From NCBI RefSeq assembly GCF_033807575.1, contig NC_084704.1:36247968-36311967 (forward strand): a DNA stretch of 64,000 nucleotides. Reading direction: 5' to 3'. The number at the start of each line of letters is the position of its first letter. The first letter of the stretch is position 1. Below the pieces are notes generated by a model. It saw only the letters and a list, made by a program, of their open reading frames with translations. It was not told where the DNA came from and ran no database searches. Source of the stretch: Cydia pomonella. Lineage: Eukaryota; Arthropoda; Insecta; Lepidoptera; Tortricidae. Of the stretch, positions 47,246-59,138 are shown piece after piece. The position numbers were made by a program, and so were the translations under genes.

Positions 47246-47962
47246 TTCGTGTCCACATTAGGCCCGACCAGATAGTAGTCCAATTAAGAACTATCCACTA
47301 TATAACATACAACTTAAATGTGGACTCGATGCTAACCTGATTTCGAGTGCAAAATTTGTAGACAGGAGCCTATATTTCAACCCTCCCCATTTTATCGATA
47401 TCGATAAGAATCGTAAGCGTGTAGTGTACTACACTATTTAAATCGCTTATGTTGGTACTATGGTTCTTTGACAGTTCTTTGTCGTACATTTTGGTAATGA
47501 TTTGCGAAACAAACTGATTCCACTCGCTAGTATGGAAGTCCCGTCTCTTAAAACGTAGTGATTATATGCTCTTTGGTCATTTTGTCAACAACAAGAACGA
47601 GTCAGTCAAGGTCTTCGCGATTACCTACTTGAATATTTAGATAAAATATTCCATTGCTAAATCGTGATCGGTCAGAGAATCATGGAAACTCGCTTAAAAT
47701 AATACAATTTTAAGGGCGCAAATTAATACTACCACTAACTCAGCAATAGTTACTTATAAAAATACCTAATCGATTTATCTGTGTCCTCGCTTCGCCTAAA
47801 TTACAATAGTACTTAAATTAATGGGTTTCATTACTCGTTAACCACTTCGCAAATTCGTAGTTGTATCCATAAGTATGTGCAGTTCTTCATAAGACTATTA
47901 CTTATAGAAGTTTATAACTTATTATTTAGTTTTAGAGACGAGTTTTAGAAGTAGTTCTAGAG

Positions 47963-48980
47963 ATGTCTATTATAAGTAAACGTTTGTTTACTAAAGGATT
48001 ATCTAGTGTTATTAGTGCGCAGAATATTCGGTAAGTACTTACAGTTATTTTGTTTAAATAAATTATTTTTAATATGGATTTGATATTTCAAACTTAAACA
48101 TCTTTATTGCAAGTAATATGGACTCTGTAAGGGCACAATTCAGTCTTATATATGAGCATTAATAATTTTATAAAGTACATTACACATACATTTAGGTAAA
48201 ACTATTAACTAAATAATAAGGTTAAAATTAAATATAATTCTTTATGCAAATTAAAGTCACTTGCAATATTTAATAGTTATTTATTAACATTAGCTTATAA
48301 ATGGTCAATTGCTAGGATTATCCTGTTATGAAATATAGATGCAATCTATTATAGCAGTACCTAAGGCATGGTTTCCTACCCATAGGTTGTAAGGTCTTCT
48401 CTAGCGCAATTTGCAGCCCCTTGGACCTTCAATACCAGTCTGTTAGGATTTGGCTTGACTTCTCCAGTTTTTCTCTCAACATTTACCTCCACTTCTGCTG
48501 GTCAGTTCTAGACAATTGGTTGGTTACTTTGATGTTTGTGATCACAAACATATCTGGACTTGAAAAGCATATGGTCGGATCTAGTAATATCAAGGTTTCC
48601 AGGAGAGCAAAAATAAAAACCAATAATGATTTTGCCAATAATTTACTCAATTTACATGCGACAAGTCCGTTTTTTTCTGTCATCGAAGGTAAGCTATTAT
48701 ACGTTTTATTTAATTAAGTCTTGCATACACTTCTCGTTAAATACATTTTTTAATCATATTTATTTAAATTTATCACACGAATACAACTTTATGCCTGAAA
48801 TAATCTAATTTACCGTAGTTGACACATACGTTATGTTTACATCCGACTTAATGCTAGCAAATTTTATTGCTCAAGTCTGATTGTATATTGAAATATCGCG
48901 TTATGGTGTTATTATTTTTTAAAATGCATATAGTCAGATGTTAGTATATTCTTAGTAGTGGGAAATAAATTATTTCAAGC

Positions 48981-49011
<31 letters not shown>

Positions 49012-52000
49012 CCGTTTATTTGTTTGCCACAATACACACAGGAAATACAATTAATAAAATGACAAAAAAAACAGATAATACAAAATTATATGAGAGAAAT
49101 ACACATTTATACAGAATAGTAGTAGAAAGAGAAAAAAATAATAATACATTTAAATAATACTGTTCCATACATATAGGAAATGTTGTGTGCGTCGCAGCAA
49201 AACAAAAGGGTTCTGGCTCAGTATTACGCTTCACCCTATGGGAGAGGCACTGATATTCTGCCAGGACCAGATCACGTCAACCAAGATACAGTGTAAAATA
49301 TGCAATATTCAAAGTTAGTACTTACCTAAATACCTTGTTTATAAAACTAGTGACATAATTATCATTGAAAGTGAGTACTTGCAAAGTTATGATATTGAAG
49401 TGTCAGTGTGATTAGCATGCTTAAGTAATACGTAGTGTCAAGTGTAATTATAAGAAGAAAATCATTTTATATACATTATGAATTACTAAAACCAAATAAA
49501 ATAATAGTATTAGTGAAGACTAAATTCGGTAATCAGCAACCAGGTAACCATGAGGGACTCCCAAAGTTTGTTTCTCCAAAAGGTATTTTTTTAAATGAAA
49601 TTTGAAAGATTGCTTGGTTTTCATATGACGAATAGGTGGAGGAATATTGTTCCAGCACCTGGTTGCGAGATACCGAAAACAGCCTGTGAAAGCAACGGTT
49701 TTGTGGGGATGCGCTTCCAAAAGACATCGTCTGGTAGATCGAGTACCGTGTCGTTTATGGAAAGAGGAAATACGTATTTTGGAGTACAAATATCCGGGCC
49801 TTTCGCTATTCAACACGCCAAATAGAAGATTCGCAAGATGTAGATGTCTACGAGAGGACATATTTAATATGGATGCTTTGTTTAAGTAAGGCGTAATATG
49901 TCTTCTCGGCGGGATTGAACAACAAAAGCGGAAACAGGCATTTTGGACTCTTTGGATAAGACGGCGCGTTTTATCCAGCAGTCGTGGCCCATACACTATA
50001 TCTCCGTAGTTCAACTTAGAGAGAACTAGTGATTCGCACAGCAACTTACGGATTTCCTCGCTTAGGAGGTTACGAATTTGGTACAAAACCTTCAAGCGAT
50101 AAAAGCACGACTTCACTAATTCTCCTATATGCTTCTCAAACCTTAGCTGGCTGTCCAACACTAACCCTAGGTTTCTTGCCTCATCTACGCGTTGGATCGG
50201 TGAACCTCTTATACTAATTTTAGGCTCATTATTTAAAATCTTAGATATTTGTACTTTGGATCCCAATATCATAAACTTCGATTTATAAGGATTTAACAGT
50301 AACCCGTTATTATCTGCCCAAGTGGAGATATTTTCCAGGTCTTCACTTATTTTAATAAGTTTGGTAAGCAGAAGTTTGGAAATGCTATTAAAACTTATTT
50401 AAGTCAAAAAAATAATAAGAATGCTTAATTATCTATACTTTTCTTCTATTTCCTTTTTTTCGGTTTCATCTTTTGCGTTCTTTAAATTGTTTTGATATTC
50501 ATCATAATCATCACATGTGTCATATTCATATTCATACTATTTTATTGGTAATAATAATTACATCTCAATATTTTAAATACAATTATTTTAGTTTAATAAT
50601 TAGGTTATAGATCTTGCGACCCATGACGTGTGTGAGTTTTCCTGACTTTGCGAGTCGGTGTGTCACGCAAGGTAGCTTTCCAGCGGTGTCTAGGGATGGT
50701 AATTTAAAGCTTAGGTTAAATTTAGTATTGAATATATTTCTGTATATATATTCTTTTGCATCACTTTTTGAGGTGTATTCTCTTCTTTCATTAGTATTTT
50801 ATAATGAGCGTACATGGTTGAAATTTTTAAGTCTGGGCCTAAATATTTTTTCTCACTTTTTTGACGCAAATAGTGACTTTCATAAAACCGGTAGGATTTT
50901 ATATGATCCATTCTGGCCGGCCCCACATGCATAATAGCAGTCGTAACAAAGCGAGAAAAAAAAAATGTTTGCTCCTCACTTACAATTGGGTGGTTCTGCA
51001 ATGCACGACAATCTCGGTTTTATTAGGAAATATCCGAACTATCATCGGAAGCGACCAAAATTTGAACTAACTATTACGAACAAGTTGAAGACATAAGGTT
51101 TTAAAATTTGATACGTATATTGTTCTAACTATTATGTTGTCAATATTACAGCAATAATGTCTCACAATTGAATGCGATAATATGCATTGCTAGAAAAATA
51201 CAACAAATTACTAGCATAATGGCATATGTTATGAAACACATATATATTTAGCTGAAAACTTTGGCAGCATAAGGACGTATCTGTTAACACACCCAACGCG
51301 AAGATTGGCGTCGAAAAATATCACTTCAAAGCATAACGCTTTATGTTATAATGCGTCCCTGTTAGGTATTCGTAATTTATGTCATAACGGTATTAATAAA
51401 AATAATGCCACATGCCTTACAACATTTTCGGAAATTCATCATATCGGACTTTATGCATGAATTTATCTCGACAATGAACAAAGATAGAAACATAAGAGTT
51501 AGTGTCTTAGAATTAGAAACAAAAATATAGTAAATATACATTAAAAAGTCATTTTGGGCTTAACTTCTTATCCGACCATATGCTTTTCATGTCCAGATAT
51601 ATAAAAAGGCGAATACTAATATCACTCTAATTTGGTCAGTGATTCATAAAATATGATTTTTCATTGTAATTCTATACACGATGCCCGTGAGCATTGCGAA
51701 AGATTTTAACGGTGCATTCCTAATGGCAACAGAAGCAAAAAATGTTATATGATTTTTGTGAAATTCAACAAAAAAATATTTTTTGTTTTTTATTTCCCTT
51801 TTTTGAACACTCTTGTACATAAAACGTAATTTTTATTGGTAAACACATAACCTAAAATTAACTAAAAAGTTTTTTTTTATTTGGGGGTAGCCTCTCAAAT
51901 ACATTTTTATAAATTTTTCAATGTCAATCAATAGGTATGTCCAGACTAGACCTCAAAGTGGCAATACCGCAGTCAAAAATGTGTTTTGTACCGACTTATG

Positions 52001-55000
52001 GCGAAAGAATGATTTCGAAAAACATTTAATTATCTCTGTAACTAGGCCTAATCCAGAAAATTTTATATGACATTTTAGTTTCTAAATATTACCAGGAATG
52101 CTTAGTTAAAATGTCTCGCAATGCTCACGAGCACCTTGTATCATAAACTAGTTAGTGTAAATAATGTAAGACTTCTACTCTGATAAGAAGTATAGTATTA
52201 CATCATCAATAGAGAAATATGAATGGGGGAAATAGATTGGTAATATTTATTTATGTTTCATAATCATAATCATAAATCATTTATTTCGTGGTAAAACTTA
52301 ATTTACATACAGAAATATATATATTACAAAAAAAAATTGATTAAAACATATTGAAATAGTCTACCACGAAATGGGCTCGCCTCAGCATAATGCAGGCCTG
52401 AAGGTCAGCACTGATCTTCCGGCGAGACCATTTCGTTTCATTTGCTATGTTGAGGATAATGTGCCTTTAACACTCACTCACATGTTTGCAATGTATTACT
52501 ATTACTCATCTTTTTATGTATTTTTGATGTGTATTATTTGTTTCTTTTTGACTATCATATTGTGTAATAATATAGGTTGTGTAGGGATAAAAAAAAATCA
52601 ATCAATGTAAGTACCTATATAAATACTAAACAAAAAAAAAAACATGCAATGCATGTGAATGTATTGCATAAAACATTTGTTTTTTTTTGCATTGTGTTAT
52701 TAAATGTTAGATATTCATCCAAAATGATGAGACATAGAAACGCTCCAGTCTATGCTCTCATTTACCTAATTCAAACATTAAAGTACAGTCAGGAGCATAG
52801 CAGTATCTTGCACAATTACGAGTACCTGTACCTGGACTACCTGTGTAAAAACATCTGACACACTCTTATTTCTAGAAACAAATGTGTCCTATATTTTGGC
52901 GCGCTTTGTTGTGCAAGATATTTCTGAACTCACAGGAGGTTAAATGAAACAGCCATTCCCTTGCACTAGATACCAACACCAAGATACCAACCAATAGATG
53001 AGATTCTGCGTAACCTTAAGATAGACTGGTAGAGAATGCCTTATGGCATGAAGTTCGCCTTTTGTACTTTAAGGTTTTTCTTTTGTGCCATAAAGGTGCA
53101 ATAAATAAGTAAATTCAATAAGATCAAATAAGTCGACTAAATGGACCCTTAGACGTGCGTGGCTACAGCTCAATACTATCAGGCGGGACTTTTGCTTGTT
53201 TGCCACCGACGTGGTATTAAAGATATATCCACCTTCGTCCGCTAACGTTTACGATGATGCTCCCGATAGACATGGCGTTCAAAGGGTTAATAACATCAAA
53301 ATATGATATCTCGATAACTCCAATAAATATAACAGTGTAAATAGGTATACCTAGGTATTCTCTCTTATCCATTTCAGATCACTCAGTAATGCAGCCAAAT
53401 ACGACGTAGTAGTTATCGGCGGGGGTATAGTAGGCGCTGCCTCAGCCCGAGAACTCCTCATACGGTACCCCAACCTGAAGATAGCCCTGCTGGAGAAGGA
53501 ACACCGCTTCGCTCACCACCAGAGCGGAAATAATAGCGGAGTCATCCACGCCGGCATCTACTACAAACCTGGCTCGCTGAAGGCGAAGCTATGCGTTGAA
53601 GGACATAGCTTAGCTTACGAATACTGCGACAAAAAGAAAGTGCCATATTTAAAATGCGGGAAATTAATCGTAGCCACAGAGCGAGCTGAAATACCTAGGC
53701 TACTAGAACTGTATGATCGAGGGCAGAAAAATGGAGTCAAAGACTTGGAACTCATGGACAGGAAACAGATGAAGGAAATCGAGCCAAATTGCGACGGTTT
53801 ACAAGGCATCTGGTCTCCGCACACGGGCATTATCAACTGGGGGGAAGTCACCCGATCTTTTGTTGAGGATTTCATAGAGCGGGGCGGACAGAAATATTTA
53901 AATTTCGAAGTGAGAAAGTTCGCTGAAGCTGCGGATAGCGAGTATCCTGTGATCATTTCTGATGAGAAAGGGCAAGAAGTAAGAGCATCTCATGTTTTAA
54001 CTTGCTGTGGCTTACATTCTGACACGATCGCAGTTTTAACAGGCTGCCCTGAGGAGCCTAAAATAGTCCCTTTCAGAGGCGAATACTTGTATATAGTTAG
54101 AGAAAAGAGCGATTTAGTGAAGGCCAATATATACCCGGTGCCGGACCCGAGGTTCCCGTTCTTGGGAGTGCATCTGACGCCGCGGATAGATGGCAGGATC
54201 ATCGTTGGACCTAATGCGATTCTGGCGTTTGCGAAGGAAGGTTACAAGTAAGTTGAAAACCATATTTTTTTAAATTTTAGACATTGACAAAACAATACCA
54301 CAAATAGTGATTTCACATATTGATTCAGCCGATGCAAGCAAGTATGATGCATTGTTTTCTGATTCCGACAGCACACTCTGTTATTGTATCTACCTTTGTA
54401 GATTTTTCGATACACACATTATCCTTATATCTATTAACAATAACATAACACGTCTTTGGACCTAGTTTGCAAATGGTATTGAAATCGAAAACCCAACCGC
54501 AGTATAAATTCGCCGTGAAATCGGTTTCGATGTCGGGGATCATAAGATGTGTCGACCTTGCTCTATGAATCATCCAGTCAACCACCTTGTAGGTTGAGGT
54601 CGATCTGCGGTTTTTGCAGATGGCTACTAGGGTACTAACTAACATCATCGTCGATACAGTTGGGTACCTCGATAACGTAAGGAACCGCAGTCTAAATTCG
54701 CCGTGAAATTGTATACCTACACAGTATAGATGTGCCCAGCTTGCTCTATCAATTAACACAATCATCCAACTACCGTTAGGCTGAGGTTTTCTTTGGTGCG
54801 CCATCGTCAATACTTAATTGACAGTATATATACCTTATTGCAGAGACATTAAGGGTCACCGCTGGTCAAATAAAAGTGTTGTTGTTAGTACTAATAGCCA
54901 CAATCTTAACTGCATGACTGTTGTCAGACCTTAAGTCTTTACAGTAAGGCTTACTATTGTTAGTTAAGTTTGTTAACTTGTTACAGTCAGCATTATAAGT

Positions 55001-58000
55001 AAATAGACAGTGAAGATCAAAATAGCCAAATATATCGTGACACTTCCTTATTTCTATCATCCCCAAGGCCCAGCGATACAAAAGTAAAACCCAAAATTTG
55101 CCACTGAAATTTGGATTTATTGTGTAGGAAATAGAGTTGATTTTGCGTTGTTTGAAAATCGAACGAAACAATTCCAATACAAAATACAAATACGTTTATT
55201 TCATTACTTTTTACAGCAGTTCGTAGGTACAAATATGTATTAGGTAGGTAAGTAGTCCATCTTATTCAAAAGTACTCTGTTCCAATTAAATATGATTTAA
55301 ATTTGATCGAACTGTAGGTAGGATTTTATTATTACCTGCATGCAGTTTATTAGGCAATACTTATTATTTCTATGCCTATTCAGGCAGGATGTGCTGAACA
55401 AAAAAAGTTTTATTATATCATAGAGTTTGTACGGAAAGAGTCGTGGAATGTATGGGGCTCAATACATTCACGAATCTTCTCTTTCCGAACAGACTCTACT
55501 ATTGTACCGCATTCAAAGAAATAAATAAATGATTGATTGACCTTGGGCCTTAGGCTATGGTAACAAAGGTGTGTTACTACTTAGGAGCTAGGCTATGGTA
55601 ACAAAGGTGTGTTACTACGAGTACTTAGGAGGCTATGGTAACAAAGGTGTGTTACTACTTAGGAGGCTATGGTAACAAAGGTGTGTTACTACTTAGGAGG
55701 CTATGGTAACAAAGGTGTGTTACTACTTAGGAGGCTATGGTAACAAAGGTGTTTTACTACTTAGGAGGCTATGGTAACAAAGGTGTGTTACTACTTAGGA
55801 GGCTATGGTAACAAAGGTGTGTTACTACTTTGGTCGTCACTATTTGATGCTGACTATACCGCAGATACAGATAATTGGCCATTCAAGATTTATATTGCAA
55901 TGAAATAAGGTCTAGTAATGGATAGGTATCCGTGAAAAGCTTATTTTGATGTTATCATAAAAGTAGCTGTTGCCCACGACTTTTACGCGGGAGTTTATTT
56001 TCCCAAACATACTTTCAACCCCTTTTTAACCATATTAGGGGCTGAATTTTCAAATAACTATAATTATTTTTCGTACTTTCTAATACTTTGTCTTCAGTCT
56101 TCCTACTAATTTCAGGTCTCTTCCTCAAATCGTTCCCATTACAAAGTTTCAACTCCTTTTTAGGGTTCCGTAGCCAAATGGCAAAAAACGGAACCCTTAT
56201 AGATTCGTCATGTCCGTCTGTCTGTCCGATTATGTCACAGCCACTTTTTTCCGAAACTATAAGAGCTACACTGTTCAAACTTGGTAAGTAGATGTATTCT
56301 ATGAACCGCATTAAGATGTTTACACAAAAATAGAAAAAAAACGATAAATTTTGGGGGTTCCCCATACTTAGAACTGAAACTCAAAAAATCTTTTTTCATC
56401 AAACCCATACGTGTGGGGTATCTATGGATAGGTCTTCAAAAATGATATTTAGGTTCCTAATATCATTTTTTTCTAAACAGAATAGTTTGCGCGAGAGACA
56501 CTTCCAAAGTGAAAAAATGTGTGGCCCCCCCCCCCCCCCCCCTGTAACTTCTAAAATAACAGAATGAAAAATCGAAAAAAAATATATGATATACATTACC
56601 ATGCAAACTTCCACCGAAAATTGGTTTGAACGAAATCTAGTAAGTAGTTTTTTTAAATTTTTCATCAAACCCATACGTGTGGGGTATCTATGGATAGGTC
56701 TTCAAAAATCATATTTAGGTTCCTAATATATTTTTTTTCTAAACTGAATAGTTTGCGCGAGAGACACTTCCAAAGTGAAAAAATGTGTCCCCCCCCCCCC
56801 CCCCCCCCCCCTGTAACTTCTAAAATAACAGAATGAAAAATCTAAAAAAAATATATGATATACATTACCATGCAAACTTCCACCGAAAATTGGTTTGAAC
56901 GAGATCTAGTAAGTAGTTTTTTTAATACGTCATAAATGGTACGGAACCCTTCATGGGCGAGTCCGACTCGCACTTGGCCGCTTTTTCACCCTATTAGAGG
57001 ATGAATTTAAACGCTGAAATTACTTTTCTTCAATTTTAATTAATACCTTTTCACGAAGTTTCAAGTTCCTAGCTTAAAATAAAACTTGAACGCCATACAA
57101 ACGTTCAACCCCTTTTTAACCCCCCCCCCCCCCTAGGGGCCCTAGGGGGCGATTTTTTAAAAATCGCTTCTTATCTTTTGTAGACTTTATAAATGCAACC
57201 TTGTGTGCAAATATCAACTTTCTATTAGCTTCGTCGGCAACGCGCATGTAATGCCTCTGGTGTTGCAGGCGTCCATAGGCTACGGTGACTGCTTACCATC
57301 AGGCGGGCCGTATGCTTGTTTGCCACCGCCGTGGTATAAAAAAAAAAAAGCTTTTGCGGTTTCGGCTCTGCGTTGATAAATCAGTCAGTCATTCAGGCAG
57401 GACAAACGCATTATACATAGATACAACTAGGGATTATTTAATTAAATACTTGTTACTTGCTTTGTATTTTTAGGTAGCTACACTATTGGGTACTCATGTA
57501 TAAATTCTGAACTGAAATAGACGTCATATAGCTACTAAAAAAAGTGTCCAAGTCCCCCGGGGGCCGAGGCAGAAACGAACCGGAGTCTAGCTTACGCCGT
57601 CCGCAGCTAACGTCTTGACCACTAGCCCACCGAAGGGCTTGGCCACTTTTCTTTCATATAGGTATAAGTCTATTTCAGTTCATCATTATTTTCTTTTATA
57701 AAATTCTATGATTTCCCTTACATGTGTTACAGTTATTTGAGATGATACTTGATAACTACTTTATCTTATTTGTTTGCTTCTATTTTGAAACACCTTATCA
57801 ATATCATGTAATTCATGTAAGTACGGCATCGATAAGGAGTGGCATAGGTTTTGAATAAATAAAGGAACTTTAAACGTGACCTTGATTAGGCAAGGCGACA
57901 ATAGGCTTAAAATTATGTTATATTCCCATTCCAAAATAAATACATAAATAAATTTGTCCCCGCCTCACGTGACCGCCGCCATACATGAGGCGGGGAAAAA

Positions 58001-59138
58001 TTGGAATGATTTATATGAAAACACCTATTCCCGTCTGTGCCCGGCGTGAACAAATAGGAATACACAAATATTATTAAAGTTCGGCCGTCGTTTCGATTTT
58101 TTGCATTTTAAGTCCGACCGTGCTAAAATTTGATATCTGAGAATCCCATAGGCCTGTCATTATGAATCTATCAATTGTTTAAATAAATATTAGACAGCAT
58201 AATATTCATGAATTAAAACTTGACCTTTTCCAGATGGGGCGATATAAACATGAAAGAGCTAAGAGACATCTTCAACTTCCAAGGCTTCCGCCAAGTAGCT
58301 ACTAAATACGCGTGGTTCGGAATGAAAGAGATGGCGCGATCGTGGCTGATGCCTCTCCAAGTAGCACAGCTGAGGAAGTTCGTGGTGTCTCTGTCCGTCG
58401 CCGATGTTGAGAGAGGACCGTCGGGCGTTAGAGCGCAGGCTATGGGGAAAGACGGTAAGTGGGAGAGAGATGGCTGATGCTTTTTCAAGTAGCGCAGCTG
58501 AGGAAGTTCGTCGTGTCTCTGTCTACCACTGATGTTGAGAGAGGGGACTGTCGGGCGTTAGAGCGCAGGCTATAGGGAAAGACGGTAAGTGGGAGAGAGA
58601 TGACATGATCACATGACCATTTGTAAATTAATTTCTGACTTAGCGTTGTTTCGACTGTTTCGACGGCGCGTGCGATCAATGACCAATGACCTGTGTATTC
58701 TATTGTATTATTATGTAGGTCAGCATTTCCCAAACTATGGCTCGTGACCCAGTGGTGGGTCACGAGCGAAATGTGAGCGGGCCCTAAAACATAATACGAC
58801 ATACCAACCAAACGGCCAAGCCATGGGGCTCGGCTTTTGCTGAGATCTGATAACTTGTTTACAGCAGAAGCTAGGGATTGTTGGCCGCCATCGTGTAGCT
58901 GATGACACAGTTTCATCACAGACAGCGTTGTATTCCAGGGACGCTAATAGAGGACTTCGTGTTCGACTCGCAGCCGGGGGCGGGCGCGGCGGGCGGTGTG
59001 GGCGGGCGCGTGCTGCACGTGCGCAACGCGCCGTCCCCCGGCGCCACGTCCTCGCTCGCCATCGCCGGGATGGTCGCCGACAAGATGGCCGACCAGTTCA
59101 AATTATCCAACAAAACCACCGCGAAAGGCAGCTTATAG
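47963..59138 (+). CDS. L2HGDH: L-2-hydroxyglutarate dehydrogenase, mitochondrial, 4 exons, complete
   Basis: FAD-dependent enzyme that oxidises L-2-hydroxyglutarate to 2-oxoglutarate, removing a side product of malate dehydrogenase. Exons: 47963-48030, 53378-54247, 58234-58454, 58939-59138; GT-AG throughout, phases agree, 1359 nt, 452 residues plus TAG (human about 463). Residues 1-23 are basic and lack acidic residues, as expected of a mitochondrial presequence. The FAD-binding Rossmann start is YDVVVIGGGIVG at 31-42, with G37, G39 and G42. It is followed by ALLEKE and by the family block SGNNSGVIHAGIYYKP. Later conserved pieces include KLIVATE, PFRGEYL, RGPSGVRAQA and EDFVFD, and close to the end LHVRNAPSPGATSSLAIAGM. 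Intron 1 (5.3 kb) holds a LINE fragment; intron 2 (4 kb) holds arrays and nested elements; intron 3 begins with a 130-bp duplicate of the exon 3 end. A candidate AATAAA lies at 60480, others are closer; none is proven. Confidence 0.96.
48985..49260 (-). mobile_element. probable LINE 3' end with (GATA)n tail
   Basis: Seven GATA units (48983-49010) are followed by ATCCGTTTATTTGTTTGCCA, the usual reverse-strand look of a LINE 3' end, then AT-rich sequence to TGGGAGAGGCACTGATATTC. Only structure supports this. Confidence 0.45.
49515..50380 (-). pseudogene. non-LTR retrotransposon RT C-terminal fragment in L2HGDH intron 1
   Basis: A 250-residue open frame (50272-49520), with homology extending upstream to about 50380 (DLENISTWADNNGLLLNP). 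It shows the late RT and post-RT signature of CR1/Jockey-type LINEs: NLGLVLDSQLRFEKHI, LVLSKLNYGDIVYG, RRLIQRVQNACFRF, and LATRCWNNIPPPIR near the end. It is 5'-truncated, as expected for LINEs, and runs antisense to L2HGDH. The long intact frame suggests a fairly young copy. Confidence 0.85.
50381..52254. other. L2HGDH intron 1, no element recognised
   Basis: AT-rich intron sequence between LINE pieces; short open frames on both strands lack motifs. Confidence 0.45.
52255..52445 (-). mobile_element. probable LINE 3' end in L2HGDH intron 1
   Basis: ATAATCATAATCATAAATCA repeat followed by TTTATTTCGTGGTAAAACTT, then ACCACGAAATGGGCTCGCCT and TTCCGGCGAGACCATTTCGT. Confidence 0.4.
52985..53115 (+). 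mobile_element. LINE 3' end in L2HGDH intron 1
   Basis: TGCCTTATGGCATGAAGTTC, GCCTTTTGTACTTTAAGGTT, GTGCAATAAATAAGTAAATT. Another CR1/Jockey tail piece lies at 53180-53222. Confidence 0.55.
54325..54810 (-). CDS. antisense cysteine-containing ORF in L2HGDH intron 2, possible duplicated gene fragment
   Basis: 161-residue open frame antisense to L2HGDH. The C-terminal half has regularly spaced cysteines (LYCGW, TICKLG, KTCYV, NVCIEK, TECAVG, KQCIIL, LACIG) resembling a small secreted domain, but I do not recognise a family. The upstream part of the frame is a diverged direct duplicate of the same sequence, about 185 bp away at the DNA level (compare WMIVLIDRASWAHLYC with WMIHRARSTHL...NLYC), read partly in another frame. 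No signal peptide is seen. It may be an exon fragment of another gene captured in the intron, or a repeat. Confidence 0.3.
   Translation of the reverse strand: MTMAHQRKPQPNGSWMIVLIDRASWAHLYCVGIQFHGEFRLRFLTLSRYPTVSTMMLVSTLVAICKNRRSTSTYKVVDWMIHRARSTHLMIPDIETDFTANLYCGWVFDFNTICKLGPKTCYVIVNRYKDNVCIEKSTKVDTITECAVGIRKQCIILACIG
55064..55554. mobile_element. MITE with AAGGCCCAG / TTGGGCCTTA ends (interrupted copy)
   Basis: Left end CCAAGGCCCAGCGATACAAA, right end GACCTTGGGCCTTA. The inside shares AATTTGCCACTGAAATTTGG, GTTTGAAAATCGA and TCTGTTCCAATTAAATATGA with the copy at 62408-62598, but has about 300 bp extra, including a short LINE-tail-like stretch around 55190-55250. Confidence 0.65.
55555..55835. 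repeat. 34-bp tandem array, about 8 units, L2HGDH intron 2
   Basis: Unit GGCTATGGTAACAAAGGTGT plus GTTACTACTTAGGA, spacing 34 bp (55631, 55665, 55699). The first unit is longer and starts beside the end of a MITE (CTTGGGCCTTA) at about 55554; the last runs into sequence resembling the TIR of another MITE (TTTGATGCTGACT). Confidence 0.9.
56163..56992 (-). mobile_element. AGGGTTCCG...GCCGCTTTTTC element with internal duplication and poly-C runs
   Basis: Starts AGGGTTCCGTAGCCAAATGG, ends GAGTCCGACTCGCACTTGGC, the same family as 20560-20790 in the opposite direction. It is inserted within an older repeat: TTCAACTCCTTTTT on the left and CACCCTATTAGAGGATGAAT on the right are pieces of one repeat. 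Inside, a segment of about 270 bp (TTTTTCATCAAACCCATACG to GAACGA-ATCTAGTAAGTAG) is present twice, each with a C20-C26 tract at 56523-56542 and 56789-56811. Confidence 0.75.
57228..57350 (+). mobile_element. LINE 3' tail fragment in L2HGDH intron 2
   Basis: TCGGCAACGCGCATGTAATG, then TTGCCACCGCCGTGGTATAA and an A11 run. Same tail as 22510-22610. Confidence 0.75.
57560..57645 (-). mobile_element. tRNA-like SINE head in L2HGDH intron 2
   Basis: Minus strand: CGGTGGGCTAGTGGTCAAGA (box A) and CTCCGGTTCGTTTCTGCCTC (box B). Confidence 0.55.
58347..58605 (+). repeat. 130-bp tandem duplication of L2HGDH exon 3 end plus splice donor
   Basis: The segment from GTAGC-CAGCTGAGGAAGTTCGT through GGTAAGTGGGAGAGAGATG occurs twice; the donors lie at 58455 and 58585. 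The first copy is the real exon end (TATGGGGAAAGACG). The second has a TAG (CTATAGGGAAAG), an extra G and other changes, so it no longer codes. Read-through of the first donor meets TGA at about 58475. Confidence 0.9.

Noticed and set aside
53615..53956. Minus-strand frame of 113 codons in L2HGDH exon 2
   Set aside because: Antisense shadow of a strongly conserved coding exon.
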